Notes: generated by a model not told the origin, from the sequence alone. A stretch of DNA of 64,000 nt from Chryseobacterium sp. 7 (GCF_003663845.1 NZ_RCCA01000001.1:3968001-4032000), one strand, 5' to 3'; positions 53,307 to 63,031 are shown, counted from the stretch's first letter. A program made the numbers and translations.

Positions 53307-55832
53307 ATGAAACGTTACGATAAGAAAATACAACTATTTTCATCATTCATACTGTCTTTATTTTCGGTAATGGGATTTTCGCAGACCATACTGTATCAGA
53401 CAGAAGGTGTCTCAAGAACGGTTCAGGATCCACAATCAGTGGTGTTAGCTGAGGGATTCTATGCTTCTTCCAGCTCATCGAATCCCTTTGTTGCTAAGAT
53501 CGGTCCAGCTACTGAGAATCCGGGAGGTGGACCAATTGATTCTAATGCAGGCACAACTAATCCATCAGGGACAACTGCACCTGTTGGAAAGAGTTTTCAT
53601 GACACTAAAGGAAATATTGAAGTTAATGGAGCCGGGCAATTGCAATTCACATTACCTATTGCCCTGCCTCCAGGAGTAAAAAGTGTAGCACCACAGATCA
53701 ATCTATTGTATACCAGTGGGGCTTCTAATGGAATAGCTGGTTATGGATGGAATATTTCAGGAATTACCTCTATTTCAAGAGCCGGAAAAACAATTGATAA
53801 AGACGCAGAAGCTAAAGCAGTACAAATGGATTATTCTGATTATTATAGTTTTAATGGTCAGCGATTGATTTTAAAATCTGGAGAATATGGTAAAGATGGT
53901 GCAGAATATGTGACAGAGAAATATTCTAATATCAAAATAAAATCTGTCGGAAATAGTTTAAATATTTCAGGACCTAACTATTGGGAAGTAACTTTTGAAA
54001 ATGGTTCTCAAGCTAAATATGAGAAAACATTTTCAACAGGATTTATGGGAGATACAACCCCTGCATTGGAGTATAACATCACAAAATGGAAAGATCCTCA
54101 AGGGAACTTTATCACATACAACTATGAATATACACCACTTGGTTCCGCGGGTATTAATGGTGGCGTGTCCAGAATATCCACTATAACATGGGGAGGAAAT
54201 GAAACATTAAACAAACCTCATTATAACAGCATTGAATTTACTTATATAGACAGGGACTTGATCGAACAGTCATATGTACAGGGATTAAAATATACTCAAA
54301 ATAAACTTTTGTCCGAAATTAAGGTAAGTTACAATGGCAGTCAATTTAAAAAATATGGAATTGATTACATTAAAAATGGAACAAATTATCAATCAGTTGA
54401 TAAGATAACGGAGTACAATGCAGATAACAAAGCTGCTAATCCGGTCGCTTTTACTTATCCAGCTCCTACCCAGCCTGTTTTAGAGTTTTCAGATAATAAT
54501 GTAGATAGCTTTGAAAACGTAAAGCTGACAGGTGACTTTAATGGTGATGGATATTTGGATTTCTCCCTGAATAATGGTGTAGTAAAACTTGGAGGACTTA
54601 ATAATACCTTTACTGATGTTTCTACAGGTAAAACTTTTAATACAGAAGCAAAAGTCGTTACTACATTGCTCGACGAAGAAGGGCAAGTTTATAACGGAAA
54701 TGGGATTGTTCAATATGAAGGCGGCAAAGTAGAAGGTTATATATTCAGAAGCAATATTTTTGTTAAAGTATTTGAAAAAGTAATATCTCCAACAGTATGT
54801 ACAGTATGTGATGCCACCTTGAATGAAGGTGATATTGACGGAGATGGGGTGTCTGATGTTTTCCTTAATTTAACAAGCTCTGGCGCGGCCAATGGGTTTA
54901 CTGATAAATTTATCATAGACTTGAAAAACTCAAACAATACTGTTTCTAATTATTCCCTGGAAAGAGGCCAATCTGAAAGTTTTTACACAAATCAGAAATA
55001 TCTCGATATAAATGGGGACAGGAAAGTAGATATTATTGATATCTCCAATACCGCTTATACTGTATTTGAGTTCATAAAAACAGCTCCCAATCAATATCTT
55101 AAAAAGATAAAATTCACAGGTACTTTAGTCGAGACAAAGGCATCGGAATACCCTGTGTTGTTTGGAGACTTTAACGGTGATGGAAACCTTGACTTTACGA
55201 TCCCAACAACAGATAACAAGGATAAAGATAACTGGAGGTTTTATATGGGGACGGGAAAAGGATTTTCCAATATCTTAAAAACAGATTTTTTGAAATACAG
55301 AAAGCCAGATGACTTTCAAAATAGTAATTATCCTACTTTTAATATTTACAGGAATTTTTACACTACCTCAGATATTAATAGGGATGGAAAATCAGATATT
55401 GTACACATCAACTCTTTTAATAAAGCGGGTGTAGTAAATTCGAGCGGATTAATACTTAAAAGATATTATGGCTATACTATTGATGCTTATACGGCTAATG
55501 GAGCTATAGCAAATGGAAGTCCTGATTTTTATATCAGTTATAATTATGGAGGGTATAATTACGTAACCAGTTCCAGTGAATTTGCTTTATTCTCTCCCGT
55601 CACCTCACAGGTAAAGGTCAACAACAACTATTATGATGTACTATTATTCTGGAAAGAGAGAATGCATAAGCTTAAATCTCCTTCTCCTGTTGGAAAACTA
55701 GCACAAGTACAATCAATTACGCAAGGAGGTATCGTTACATCAGCAGACTATATGGAAGTGATTCCGAATAATCCGACACTTCCTAATTTCTACCAAAAAG
55801 TAAAAAAGAATATTACCCATATTTTTCATTAA
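53307..55832 (+). CDS. Rhs/TcB-like toxin, copy 2, N-terminal frame
   Basis: This 841-codon frame encodes the signal peptide, SpvB-type domain and FG-GAP-like repeats as in 10807-17535, then runs into a stop after a lost A. The run at 55802-55807 has six A where seven would keep the frame. The reading frame there is exactly A AAA AAG (55802-55808), the classic -1 slippery site; a -1 shift joins it to the downstream frame and would give about 2197 residues. The loop after about residue 490 is shorter than in copy 1 and lacks most of its cysteines. Confidence 0.8.
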   Translation: MKRYDKKIQLFSSFILSLFSVMGFSQTILYQTEGVSRTVQDPQSVVLAEGFYASSSSSNPFVAKIGPATENPGGGPIDSNAGTTNPSGTTAPVGKSFHDTKGNIEVNGAGQLQFTLPIALPPGVKSVAPQINLLYTSGASNGIAGYGWNISGITSISRAGKTIDKDAEAKAVQMDYSDYYSFNGQRLILKSGEYGKDGAEYVTEKYSNIKIKSVGNSLNISGPNYWEVTFENGSQAKYEKTFSTGFMGDTTPALEYNITKWKDPQGNFITYNYEYTPLGSAGINGGVSRISTITWGGNETLNKPHYNSIEFTYIDRDLIEQSYVQGLKYTQNKLLSEIKVSYNGSQFKKYGIDYIKNGTNYQSVDKITEYNADNKAANPVAFTYPAPTQPVLEFSDNNVDSFENVKLTGDFNGDGYLDFSLNNGVVKLGGLNNTFTDVSTGKTFNTEAKVVTTLLDEEGQVYNGNGIVQYEGGKVEGYIFRSNIFVKVFEKVISPTVCTVCDATLNEGDIDGDGVSDVFLNLTSSGAANGFTDKFIIDLKNSNNTVSNYSLERGQSESFYTNQKYLDINGDRKVDIIDISNTAYTVFEFIKTAPNQYLKKIKFTGTLVETKASEYPVLFGDFNGDGNLDFTIPTTDNKDKDNWRFYMGTGKGFSNILKTDFLKYRKPDDFQNSNYPTFNIYRNFYTTSDINRDGKSDIVHINSFNKAGVVNSSGLILKRYYGYTIDAYTANGAIANGSPDFYISYNYGGYNYVTSSSEFALFSPVTSQVKVNNNYYDVLLFWKERMHKLKSPSPVGKLAQVQSITQGGIVTSADYMEVIPNNPTLPNFYQKVKKNITHIFH

Positions 55833-58800
55833 GTAGGGCAGACCAGTCCTATGCAGTTTCTCAGCTTAGACAAGAAGGCAGAAAGCAGGATTTCCGATAC
55901 AGAGGAATGACAGGACATTTACAAGGCAAAGGCATGATGGGATATCATCAGTCTGCCCGATCGTCATGGTATGCTGACGGTTTTGAAAATACCAAAATCT
56001 GGTCTGGAGCAGAGATGGATCCTCTTTTTGATGGTGCCCCGGTAAAAGAATGGAGCATCAGGACAAGCAATGAAAATAATATTTTTCCAACAGATATTTC
56101 CGAGAACAATTCTCAATTATTGAGTTTCAAATCCACTGTATATGAGTCTTATAAATTGTTAAACGGACAGATAGTAAGTACTCCTGTTTCTGATACAGAT
56201 AAGCCAAGGATCGTTACAGCGACTGTTCCAAAAAGCACTAAAACAAAGGACTTTCTTAGTGGAACGATAACAAACAGCTCTATTGTTTACGGAGATTATT
56301 ACCTTCCGAAACAAACTATTACCAATGTAAATAATGGTTATGCCGTAACCACTTCCGATTTTGAATATACTCATAATATAGCAGCGGCAGGTTCTGATTA
56401 TTTTGTGGGACGTCCACGGTCTAAGACCGAGCAAATTTCTGCCTACGGTGATACGAAATCTTCCAAAGAAGAATATACCTATGAAAATAATCTATTAAAA
56501 ACCTTAAAAACATGGAATCGGGACAATACAGGGTATTTGCTTGAAACATACAATTATGATGGTTTTGGAAATATTACCGAGAAGACAATCAGCAATAGTG
56601 TTGACTCCCAAACCCAAACAAATGGAACCCTGTATGATCCTAAAGGAAGATTTGTTGTAAAGAAAACAGATAATTTAGGATTAGAAACAGGTATTGAGTA
56701 TAACGATTGGGGACAGGTAAAAAAACAAACTGATGCTTTAGGAAATACGCTTGTTAATACCTATGATGCCTGGGGAAAATTATTGACCTCTAAAACCAAT
56801 CTTGGAGGCACAACAACCTATCAATATAATAGAGATGATAATGCTAATATCACTGTTACACAGTATAATCCGGATGGAGATATTTCAAAAAAATATACCA
56901 ATAAGCTGGGACAGGAATATAAAATCTCTACGAAGGCATTTGGACAGGGGCAATTTGTCTCTCAGGAGACCGGGTATGATGTACTGGGCAGAAAGATCAA
57001 AGAGTCTGAGCCTTACTTTGACGGGCAGAGTCCAAGTCAATTTAATACCATTGCTTATGACGACACGGTTTTTCCTGCTAAAATAACAGCCACTTCATTT
57101 AGTGGTAAGCAAATGGAGACCTCTGTTTCAGGTTTAACATCTACTGTAAAAGAACTAAATGGATATGGGAGAACAACGTCAAAAACTACTGATGTCTTAG
57201 GCAATGTAAGTTCTTCCACGGATAAAGGTGGAACAATCCAGTTTACTTACAATGCGGCAGGAGAACAAATAAAGGCACAATATGCTGAAAATATTGTGAC
57301 CACTAAGTACGACTCCTGGGGTAGAAAATCAGAATTTAACGATCCTTCCAATGGCATTTACAAATATGAATACGATGGACTTGGACAGCCGAAAAAAACA
57401 ATCAGTCCAAAAGGAACAAAAGAATTTACCTATAATAACTTAGGTCAGCTCATCTCGCAGAAGGAGATTTCAACAATAGACGGAGGACAGGCAACCAATA
57501 AACTGATTTCGTATTCATACGATAATAAAGGAAGGATTATTTCCAAATCGGGAACATCTAAAGGAAAAGCCTATAGCTCAAATGTTTCGTATGACCCTCA
57601 GGGAAGGCTGTTATCTTCATCTGAAAGCAGTAATGGAAAATATTTTATCCAGAAAGGAATTACTTATGACGATAAAGGAAGGGTAACCTCTTATGAAAAG
57701 CAACTCTATTCTTCCGGTGTCCTTACTAAAATTCAGATTGAGAATCTCTACAGCGCATGGAATGGTGAGTTGTATCAAGTAAAGGATAAAGTTACAGGCA
57801 AAGCCCTTTGGGAACTAAAAGAAACCAATGCTAAAGGACAAGTGCTGAAATCAAAGCTTGGAGCAGCAGATATTAACAATACCTATGGTACGAATGGTTT
57901 CTTGACAAATGTGAATCATTCTTCACAGGTAAAACCAGGTATCCTGCAATTATCTTATTCATTTGATGCGATCAAAAATGAACTCAAGAGTAGAACTACC
58001 GGAGGGGATTTTAACATTAATGAATCTTTTGATTATGATGATAATAACCGTTTGGTAAACTGGACCAATCCTGTTACGGGAGTTAAACCTCAATCTAACA
58101 GAAATGTTTATGACATTAAAGGAAGAATTACACAAAACGATCAGGTAGGAACAATTAAGTTTGAAAATTCTGCTAAGATTTATCAGGCTACAGGAATGAC
58201 ATTAAATGCGGCTGGAGAACAGAATTATAATAATGATCTGATCCAAAGCATTACCTATAATGAGAACAATGATCCTGTATTCATTGATGGAACGAAAGGA
58301 GATGTTGCCTTCCAGTATGGATTAACTTCAATGAGGCAGAGGGTCACGTATGGTGGAAATTTCAGCAATGATACAGAAGGTAAATTCACTAAATTTTATA
58401 GTGAGGATGGAAGCTTTGAAGTCGTGAAAGATAATACTACCGGAAAGGAAAAGCATATTCTCTATATTGGTGGAACACCATATGAATCAAATATTGTATA
58501 TTTAAAAAACTTTACAGAGAGTAGTGGTTCTTATAAATTTTTGCATAAAGATTATATCGGAAGTATTTTAGCCATCAGTGATGAAGCCGGAAATAAACTT
58601 GAGCAGAGACACTTTGATGCATGGGGAAATTTCACTCATCTACAAATTGGAAGCGGAGCAATTATTACAGATAAAAATATAATTGACAATACTTCGTTGT
58701 TATTGGAAAGAGGCTATACCAGCCATGAGCATTTTGCAGAGGTAGGAATCATCCATATGAACGGAAGGCTGTATGATCCTTTATTGAGAAGATTCTTAAA

Positions 58801-59899
58801 TGCAGATGAAAATATTCAGGATCCTTACAATACCCAAAACTATAACAAGTATGGGTATGTATTGAATAATCCTCTGATGTTTAATGATCCAAGTGGAGAG
58901 TTTTGGGTTGCCGGATTCTTTTTAACTTATTTAGCACCAGTAATTTGGGGAGTAGCAGTAGGAACACTGATCAGTGCAGGGATGTATGCGATACAGGCAC
59001 TGGTCATGAATAGCTGGTCATGGAATGGTTTTGCCAATGCCCTTCTAATGGGTGCAGTCACAGGAGGCGTCTCCGGGGGGCTGGGACAGGTATTCAGTGC
59101 CAGTGGTTTCTGGGGATCTGTAGGAAGCAGTGCTTTTGTAGGAGCAGGAACAGGAGGTGTTACGGCTTTGCTTAGCGGACAGAATTTCCTTGAAGGAATA
59201 ATAAAAGGGGCGGTAATAGGTGGTGCTATTGCAGGAATATCTTATTATGGAGCTAAATTCTTTTCAACACCTAATGATTATCAAGGTCAAACAGTAGACA
59301 TATTAGATACTGAATCTGAAAGAATTTATGGTACTCCTGTTGAGCATAGTTCGGATCAGGTTTTAAAAGTTATAAATAAAGAATATAAAGGAGCATTACC
59401 TACTAATGCGAGTGTCCTCGCATTACATGATGCAAATGATCTCCCTCAATATCTGAAAGATAACGGATATACCTTTGATGGAACAGTTCTGAGAAATGGC
59501 GATAAACAAGAAGTTCTAGCAACTACGACCCCATTTTATAAAAATAAATATATGCGATACGTCTTTGCTCCCAATGTGTCAAGATCTTACCAGCAGTTAG
59601 TAAAAACTACAGGACATGAGCTATTGCATGGGACTTTTTTTTCAAAAGGTATAAGCTCATTTGATATGGTGCTTCAGACGTGGGGAATTAAAGCATATCC
59701 AGATGAATTGACGAACCACCATGGGATAATCTCTGTATGGGAAGATAAGTTTTTGAAATATAAAGGATGGCAAAATCTCCCAATTAATAAATTACCTCCA
59801 ATTAATTTGGACGGCTTAAGGCCTGCATCTCCAGGACATATATTTCAAAAAGACTTGATGCTTAAAATTATGAATAACTTTTTTAATAAAACCAAATGA
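55808..59899 (+). CDS. Rhs/TcC-like toxin, copy 2, downstream frame with HELLH tip
   Basis: This frame of 1363 codons continues the Rhs protein after the frameshift; its first ATG is at 55907. It holds the YD repeats, the Rhs core ending NDPSGEFW (about 58905) and a 330-residue tip unrelated to that of copy 1. The tip has a hydrophobic Gly-rich lead and then GHELLHGTFF (HELLH at 59615-59629), a zinc-metallopeptidase motif. If no frameshifting or internal start occurs, the toxin is not exported, as the signal peptide is in the other frame. Confidence 0.8.
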   Translation, partial: EYYPYFSLSRADQSYAVSQLRQEGRKQDFRYRGMTGHLQGKGMMGYHQSARSSWYADGFENTKIWSGAEMDPLFDGAPVKEWSIRTSNENNIFPTDISENNSQLLSFKSTVYESYKLLNGQIVSTPVSDTDKPRIVTATVPKSTKTKDFLSGTITNSSIVYGDYYLPKQTITNVNNGYAVTTSDFEYTHNIAAAGSDYFVGRPRSKTEQISAYGDTKSSKEEYTYENNLLKTLKTWNRDNTGYLLETYNYDGFGNITEKTISNSVDSQTQTNGTLYDPKGRFVVKKTDNLGLETGIEYNDWGQVKKQTDALGNTLVNTYDAWGKLLTSKTNLGGTTTYQYNRDDNANITVTQYNPDGDISKKYTNKLGQEYKISTKAFGQGQFVSQETGYDVLGRKIKESEPYFDGQSPSQFNTIAYDDTVFPAKITATSFSGKQMETSVSGLTSTVKELNGYGRTTSKTTDVLGNVSSSTDKGGTIQFTYNAAGEQIKAQYAENIVTTKYDSWGRKSEFNDPSNGIYKYEYDGLGQPKKTISPKGTKEFTYNNLGQLISQKEISTIDGGQATNKLISYSYDNKGRIISKSGTSKGKAYSSNVSYDPQGRLLSSSESSNGKYFIQKGITYDDKGRVTSYEKQLYSSGVLTKIQIENLYSAWNGELYQVKDKVTGKALWELKETNAKGQVLKSKLGAADINNTYGTNGFLTNVNHSSQVKPGILQLSYSFDAIKNELKSRTTGGDFNINESFDYDDNNRLVNWTNPVTGVKPQSNRNVYDIKGRITQNDQVGTIKFENSAKIYQATGMTLNAAGEQNYNNDLIQSITYNENNDPVFIDGTKGDVAFQYGLTSMRQRVTYGGNFSNDTEGKFTKFYSEDGSFEVVKDNTTGKEKHILYIGGTPYESNIVYLKNFTESSGSYKFLHKDYIGSILAISDEAGNKLEQRHFDAWGNFTHLQIGSGAIITDKNIIDNTSLLLERGYTSHEHFAEVGIIHMNGRLYDPLLRRFLNADENIQDPYNTQNYNKYGYVLNNPLMFNDPSGEFWVAGFFLTYLAPVIWGVAVGTLISAGMYAIQALVMNSWSWNGFANALLMGAVTGGVSGGLGQVFSASGFWGSVGSSAFVGAGTGGVTALLSGQNFLEGIIKGAVIGGAIAGISYYGAKFFSTPNDYQGQTVDILDTESERIYGTPVEHSSDQVLKVINKEYKGALPTNASVLALHDANDLPQYLKDNGYTFDGTVLRNGDKQEVLATTTPFYKNKYMRYVFAPNVSRSYQQLVKTTGHELLHGTFFSKGISSFDMVLQTWGIKAYPDELTNHHGIISVWEDKFLKYKGWQNLPINKLPPINLDGLRPASPGHIFQKDLMLKIMNNFFNKTK

Positions 59900-60486
59900 A
59901 AAAATACATATTGATATTCTCATTAATTTTTTTATTCTCTTGTTCAAAAAAAGAAGAGGTAAGAAAGGATACCGTTACATTGGAATATAAATACAATTTA
60001 AATAAGAAAGAATATAATTTAATATTTACAAATAAAACAAATGAAGATTTAACCATTTTAATTCCTAATGAGCTCGCTTTTGTTTTATATTATAAGACAG
60101 ATGAAGAAGACACAAAAAATATATTAGAAAATGTTGAAAGGGTAATTTATTGTAATATCAAAAATCGCCCTGCTTCAAAATCTGCTATGATTCTAAAAAA
60201 AAGTTATTTCAGTTATTTTCATAAGAATGATTCAAAATATGAATTTACTGCTGTTGATTTAAAATGTAACGAGAAAAAAGAAATTTCATATGATATTCTG
60301 GTGAATAAAAAGACCAATTTCGGGCATAGAAATTTATATAAACAGTATATTCCCAAAATGAGGGATTTACTAAATCAGGATCCTTACGTCAGTGTTATTA
60401 AACAATATTTAGAATTTAATGAACATAGCTATAAATTATATTTGGAGGATTTTGATGTTAAAGATAGCTTAATCATAAAGCCTTAA
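59896..60486 (+). CDS. Candidate lipoprotein immunity for Rhs tip 2
   Basis: This 196-residue protein overlaps the Rhs gene by 4 bases (ATGA). The N-terminus MKKYILIFSLIFLFSC is a lipoprotein signal with lipobox Cys16, followed by charged residues. It is unrelated to the gene after Rhs copy 1. Location and change together with the tip point to immunity; membrane anchoring outside the cytoplasm suggests that the toxin is met in the envelope. Confidence 0.58.
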   Translation: MKKYILIFSLIFLFSCSKKEEVRKDTVTLEYKYNLNKKEYNLIFTNKTNEDLTILIPNELAFVLYYKTDEEDTKNILENVERVIYCNIKNRPASKSAMILKKSYFSYFHKNDSKYEFTAVDLKCNEKKEISYDILVNKKTNFGHRNLYKQYIPKMRDLLNQDPYVSVIKQYLEFNEHSYKLYLEDFDVKDSLIIKP

Positions 60487-60550
60487 TTTAACATCTTAAA
60501 TTCCTGTATCAATTGATGCAGAAATTTTTCACTGTTACTTCACCCTTAAT

Positions 60551-60586
60551 AAGAGGCTGTCCAAATTTTTCGGACAGCCTCTTTAT
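60551..60586. terminator. Bidirectional terminator of toxin cassette 2
   Basis: A 12-bp stem AAGAGGCTGTCC / GGACAGCCTCTT around an A/T-rich loop lies between the converging immunity and exonuclease genes; T-rich on the plus side. Confidence 0.8.
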
Positions 60587-60628
60587 TATCATTTATTTAT
60601 AAAATATCAATTCAGCACTTTTACTGAA

Positions 60629-61189
60629 CTATTCCGCCACTTCATATTGTGAATTTTCCCATTTTATATAATTCATATACAATATCAGCTTCATGAAATG
60701 CATCATCGGCACCACGGTGCAGCTCTGTATAATCGGTTTTACCAAAAAGAAGTCATATGCTTCTTGAACATTTGGCCATTTATAACCAGACATTGACGGA
60801 ATTTTACATACATCTGTAGCAATTTTCATTGGACAAGACAGTTTTTTAGGGAAAATAAAACCTCTATGTTCCATGAATCCAAAGTCAAAAACATTATTGT
60901 AGGCCGTTGTACCATATTGATAAGAATAAAGAATTGATTGAATCTCAGGTTTAAGTAAATCTAAAGATTTAGACCTTCTTATATCTTCTATTGTAAGGGT
61001 TGAATTTTTAACAATCCATGAGTTTTTGACTTCTTGTTTCGTAATTCCTTTTTCATGAGTAACTTGATCAAATAATATTTTCTTTTTACCATTTGAAAGA
61101 TCAAGCTCAACAATTCCCACTTCAACGATTTTACCTCCCTCTTGAAGAAATCCTGTTGTTTCAATATCAAGGATCAATATTTTTTCCAT
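60629..61189 (-). pseudogene. DnaQ-like 3'-5' exonuclease, frameshifted
   Basis: The frame has the DEDDh motifs Exo I (LDIETTG) and Exo II (TAYNNVFDFGF). The Exo III motif appears only in another frame (HRGADDAFHEAD, ending at 60642). The shift lies at an A5 run on the plus strand (60744-60748) that would need six bases. So the gene lost its catalytic His/Asp or carries a sequencing error. No counterpart exists in prophage 1; it was inserted between the toxin cassette and integrase. Confidence 0.75.
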
Positions 61190-61256
61190 TATTTATGTGT
61201 TAATCATAACAAAGATATGAAATATGGTAAACATGCCTATAAGCTACTTTAATCAG

Positions 61257-62486
61257 TTAAGAACGTTCACCAATCCCAAGTCTCACCTGTTTTAAAACCT
61301 CATTTTCCCTCTTTTTCTTCCCTACAGTGTAAACTTTGGTGATAGCATCTGTTCGATGGCTGGCTGCTGTCTTTGCAAGATTAATATCCGGTATAGGGAT
61401 ATAATCCGGCGTTAATGGATCAGATTTAAATCCATCTAATATATCTAAGAACAAATGCTTCAGAGCATAGAAATCTTCTGTAACCTTTATAATATTTCCA
61501 TGTTCATCTTTTATATTGTCCGACTGCTTTATTAGTCTATACCAACGTTTGGTAATTTGATATGGCTGTATTGGATCCTTTCCCGGAACCAAACCTTTGG
61601 AAAAAAGATAATCATTTTCAGATTTGCACATGGATAAAATTTCCCGCCAATAAGGAATCGCATCAGGAAGAATAACTTTGATAGTTTCTGTATATTGTCT
61701 CCCCTTCCTAATAATGACTTTATATTCCTGTTGAATTAAATTAACGTCTTTTTTCTGCAATCTCATTAATTCTGATGTTCTAGCTCCCGAAAGAAAAAAT
61801 ATCTTAAAATATCGAAAGAAATCAGGGTAATTCTCTTCTATATAATCGTGGACTATTTGGTATTTTGAATCTGAAAGAGTTTCCCGAATTGTTACAGTTG
61901 TTTTCTGCTTGGATATTTCTCTACATGGGTTATGCTCAATACAACCATACTGAATGAGTTCTTTGAATAAACTCATCATAACACTTCTATATTTATTGTA
62001 AACAGAAGGTGTTAATTTAGCGTGTTCAAAAGCATTTTTGATATGCCAAATTTTCACTTCTGATATTTTCAGCTCATCATATTTTAACCTTTCAAAAAAA
62101 GGTTTTAATCGGGCTATACACTGCTTGACTTGTTTTAAATGAATTGATGATGCACTAATTTTATCGTATGCCAATTCCAATGCTTTTATAAACGGAGTAT
62201 TAGGAGACAGCTCCTCATAATCCAAGTTCGGGAATTTTTTCAGAATAGGATCGTAGCCTGACAAAAGCAGATTTTTTTCATTTTCTACCAGCTGTTTTGT
62301 CAAATTTCTCTTTTCTTCCAGAGTTTTAGCTCTATTCATACCTTTTATTCTTATTTGCTTACCTTTTGGGGCAAGGTCTGAATAAAAGTAATAAGAAATA
62401 ATCCAATCTTTAGTTAATAAATCGGATCTAGTTCCTGTCTTCCAATTTGCAGGAGTTACTGTGATTTCGGAAAATTTTGTTGTCAT
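61257..62486 (-). CDS. int: Tyrosine recombinase (integrase) of prophage 2
   Basis: This 409-residue protein is read from ATG 62486. A start at 62525 is in frame, but would place the arm-type repeats inside the gene; prophage 1 has them outside. The core-binding and catalytic parts are as in the integrase at 18173-19450 (SGARTSEL, YALKH, SHRTD, KVYT). The N-terminal about 95 residues are unrelated to it. Both enzymes thus should use the same tRNA core but different arm sites. Confidence 0.9.
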   Translation of the reverse strand: MTTKFSEITVTPANWKTGTRSDLLTKDWIISYYFYSDLAPKGKQIRIKGMNRAKTLEEKRNLTKQLVENEKNLLLSGYDPILKKFPNLDYEELSPNTPFIKALELAYDKISASSIHLKQVKQCIARLKPFFERLKYDELKISEVKIWHIKNAFEHAKLTPSVYNKYRSVMMSLFKELIQYGCIEHNPCREISKQKTTVTIRETLSDSKYQIVHDYIEENYPDFFRYFKIFFLSGARTSELMRLQKKDVNLIQQEYKVIIRKGRQYTETIKVILPDAIPYWREILSMCKSENDYLFSKGLVPGKDPIQPYQITKRWYRLIKQSDNIKDEHGNIIKVTEDFYALKHLFLDILDGFKSDPLTPDYIPIPDINLAKTAASHRTDAITKVYTVGKKKRENEVLKQVRLGIGERS

Positions 62487-62488
62487 TT

Positions 62489-62512
62489 TACAAACACTTT
62501 TATAAGCACTTT
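62489..62512. repeat. Arm-type integrase sites at right end of prophage 2
   Basis: Two adjacent 12-bp repeats (TACAAACACTTT, TATAAGCACTTT) share the motif of the three repeats at 19675-19710. They begin 3 bases upstream of the chosen integrase start and end 36 bases before the att repeat. Confidence 0.6.
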
Positions 62513-62538
62513 TTAAAATTGACAACTCGCAAAGTATT

Positions 62539-62580
62539 TAAATTAAAAGCGGAAAACCTAATGTGGGAAAGGCTTTCCGC
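62539..62580 (-). terminator. Prophage-borne terminator after tRNA-Thr(GGT)
   Basis: On the minus strand the tRNA 3' end is followed within 5 bases by a 10-bp stem (GCGGAAAGCC / GGTTTTCCGC) and a T-rich run. It ends the tRNA cluster transcript at the prophage boundary. Confidence 0.72.
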
Positions 62581-62626
62581 CTAGAGCCAACTACGGGACT
62601 TGAACCCGTGACCTCTTCCTTACCAA
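62549..62626. repeat. att site at right end of prophage 2
   Basis: Partner of 19518-19595 (one mismatch in 78 bp). The 42-bp core 62585-62626 completes the 3' half of tRNA-Thr(GGT). Confidence 0.9.
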
Positions 62627-62656
62627 GGAAGCACTCTACCGCTGAGCTAAGTCGGC
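62585..62656 (-). tRNA. tRNA-Thr(GGT), prophage integration target
   Basis: This is a 72-nt cloverleaf with acceptor stem GCCGACT / AGTTGGC, loop TTGGTAA and anticodon GGT. The 3' half is supplied by the prophage, so the gene stays functional. CCA is not encoded. Confidence 0.95.
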
Positions 62657-62663
62657 ATTAACT

Positions 62664-62693
62664 AAAAAAATCACACTAAGTAGCGTGATTTTT
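62664..62693. other. Hairpin between tRNA-Thr(GGT) and tRNA-Gly
   Basis: Inverted repeat AAAAATCAC / GTGATTTTT with a 10-base loop. A related hairpin with the same stem lies at 63088-63118. They may be processing signals or weak terminators inside the cluster. Confidence 0.4.
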
Positions 62694-62697
62694 GTTG

Positions 62698-62770
62698 AGC
62701 GGAAGACGGGGGTCGAACCCGCGACATTCAGCTTGGAAGGCTGACGCTCTACCAACTGAGCTACTTCCGC
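62698..62770 (-). tRNA. tRNA-Gly(TCC), first copy
   Basis: This 73-nt cloverleaf has acceptor GCGGAAG / CTTCCGC, loop CTTCCAA and anticodon TCC. Identical to 63120-63192. Confidence 0.95.
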
Positions 62771-62856
62771 AATTTTGTTTCCAAAATTATTGGTAAACGC
62801 TGTGCAAACCTAAGAAAACTTATTTAATTTTGCAACTTTTTTTATAATATAAAATG

Positions 62857-62937
62857 TGGGGAGAGCAGGATTCGAACCTACGAAGCCGAAGCAACTGAGT
62901 TACAGTCAGTCCCATTTAGCCACTCTGGAATCTCCCC
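62857..62937 (-). tRNA. tRNA-Tyr(GTA), first copy
   Basis: This 81-nt class II tRNA has a long variable arm, acceptor GGGGAGA / TCTCCCC and anticodon GTA. Identical to 63280-63360. Confidence 0.95.
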
Positions 62938-62957
62938 AGATATTTTATATTAAAATG

Positions 62958-63031
62958 AGCCTCCAGAGGGATTCGAACCCACGACCCCGAGATTACAAAT
63001 CACGTGCTCTGGCCAACTGAGCTATGGAGGC
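62958..63031 (-). tRNA. tRNA-Thr(TGT), first copy
   Basis: This 74-nt cloverleaf has acceptor GCCTCCA / TGGAGGC and loop TTTGTAA, anticodon TGT. Identical to 63379-63452. Confidence 0.93.

Larger units (their letters stand above)
19554..62626. mobile_element. Prophage 2, complete, tandem to prophage 1
   Basis: The element is bounded by a 42-bp direct repeat of the 3' half of tRNA-Thr(GGT) (19554-19595 and 62585-62626). It carries repressor, antirepressor, replication, terminase, portal, capsid, contractile tail, fibre, toxin and integrase genes in a normal temperate-phage order. Matching 12-bp arm-type repeats at both ends (19675-19710, 62489-62512) support these ends. Packaging and portal genes are lambda-like, tail genes P2/Mu-like, so the virion should be a myovirus. 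I recognise no endolysin or holin. Confidence 0.9.
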
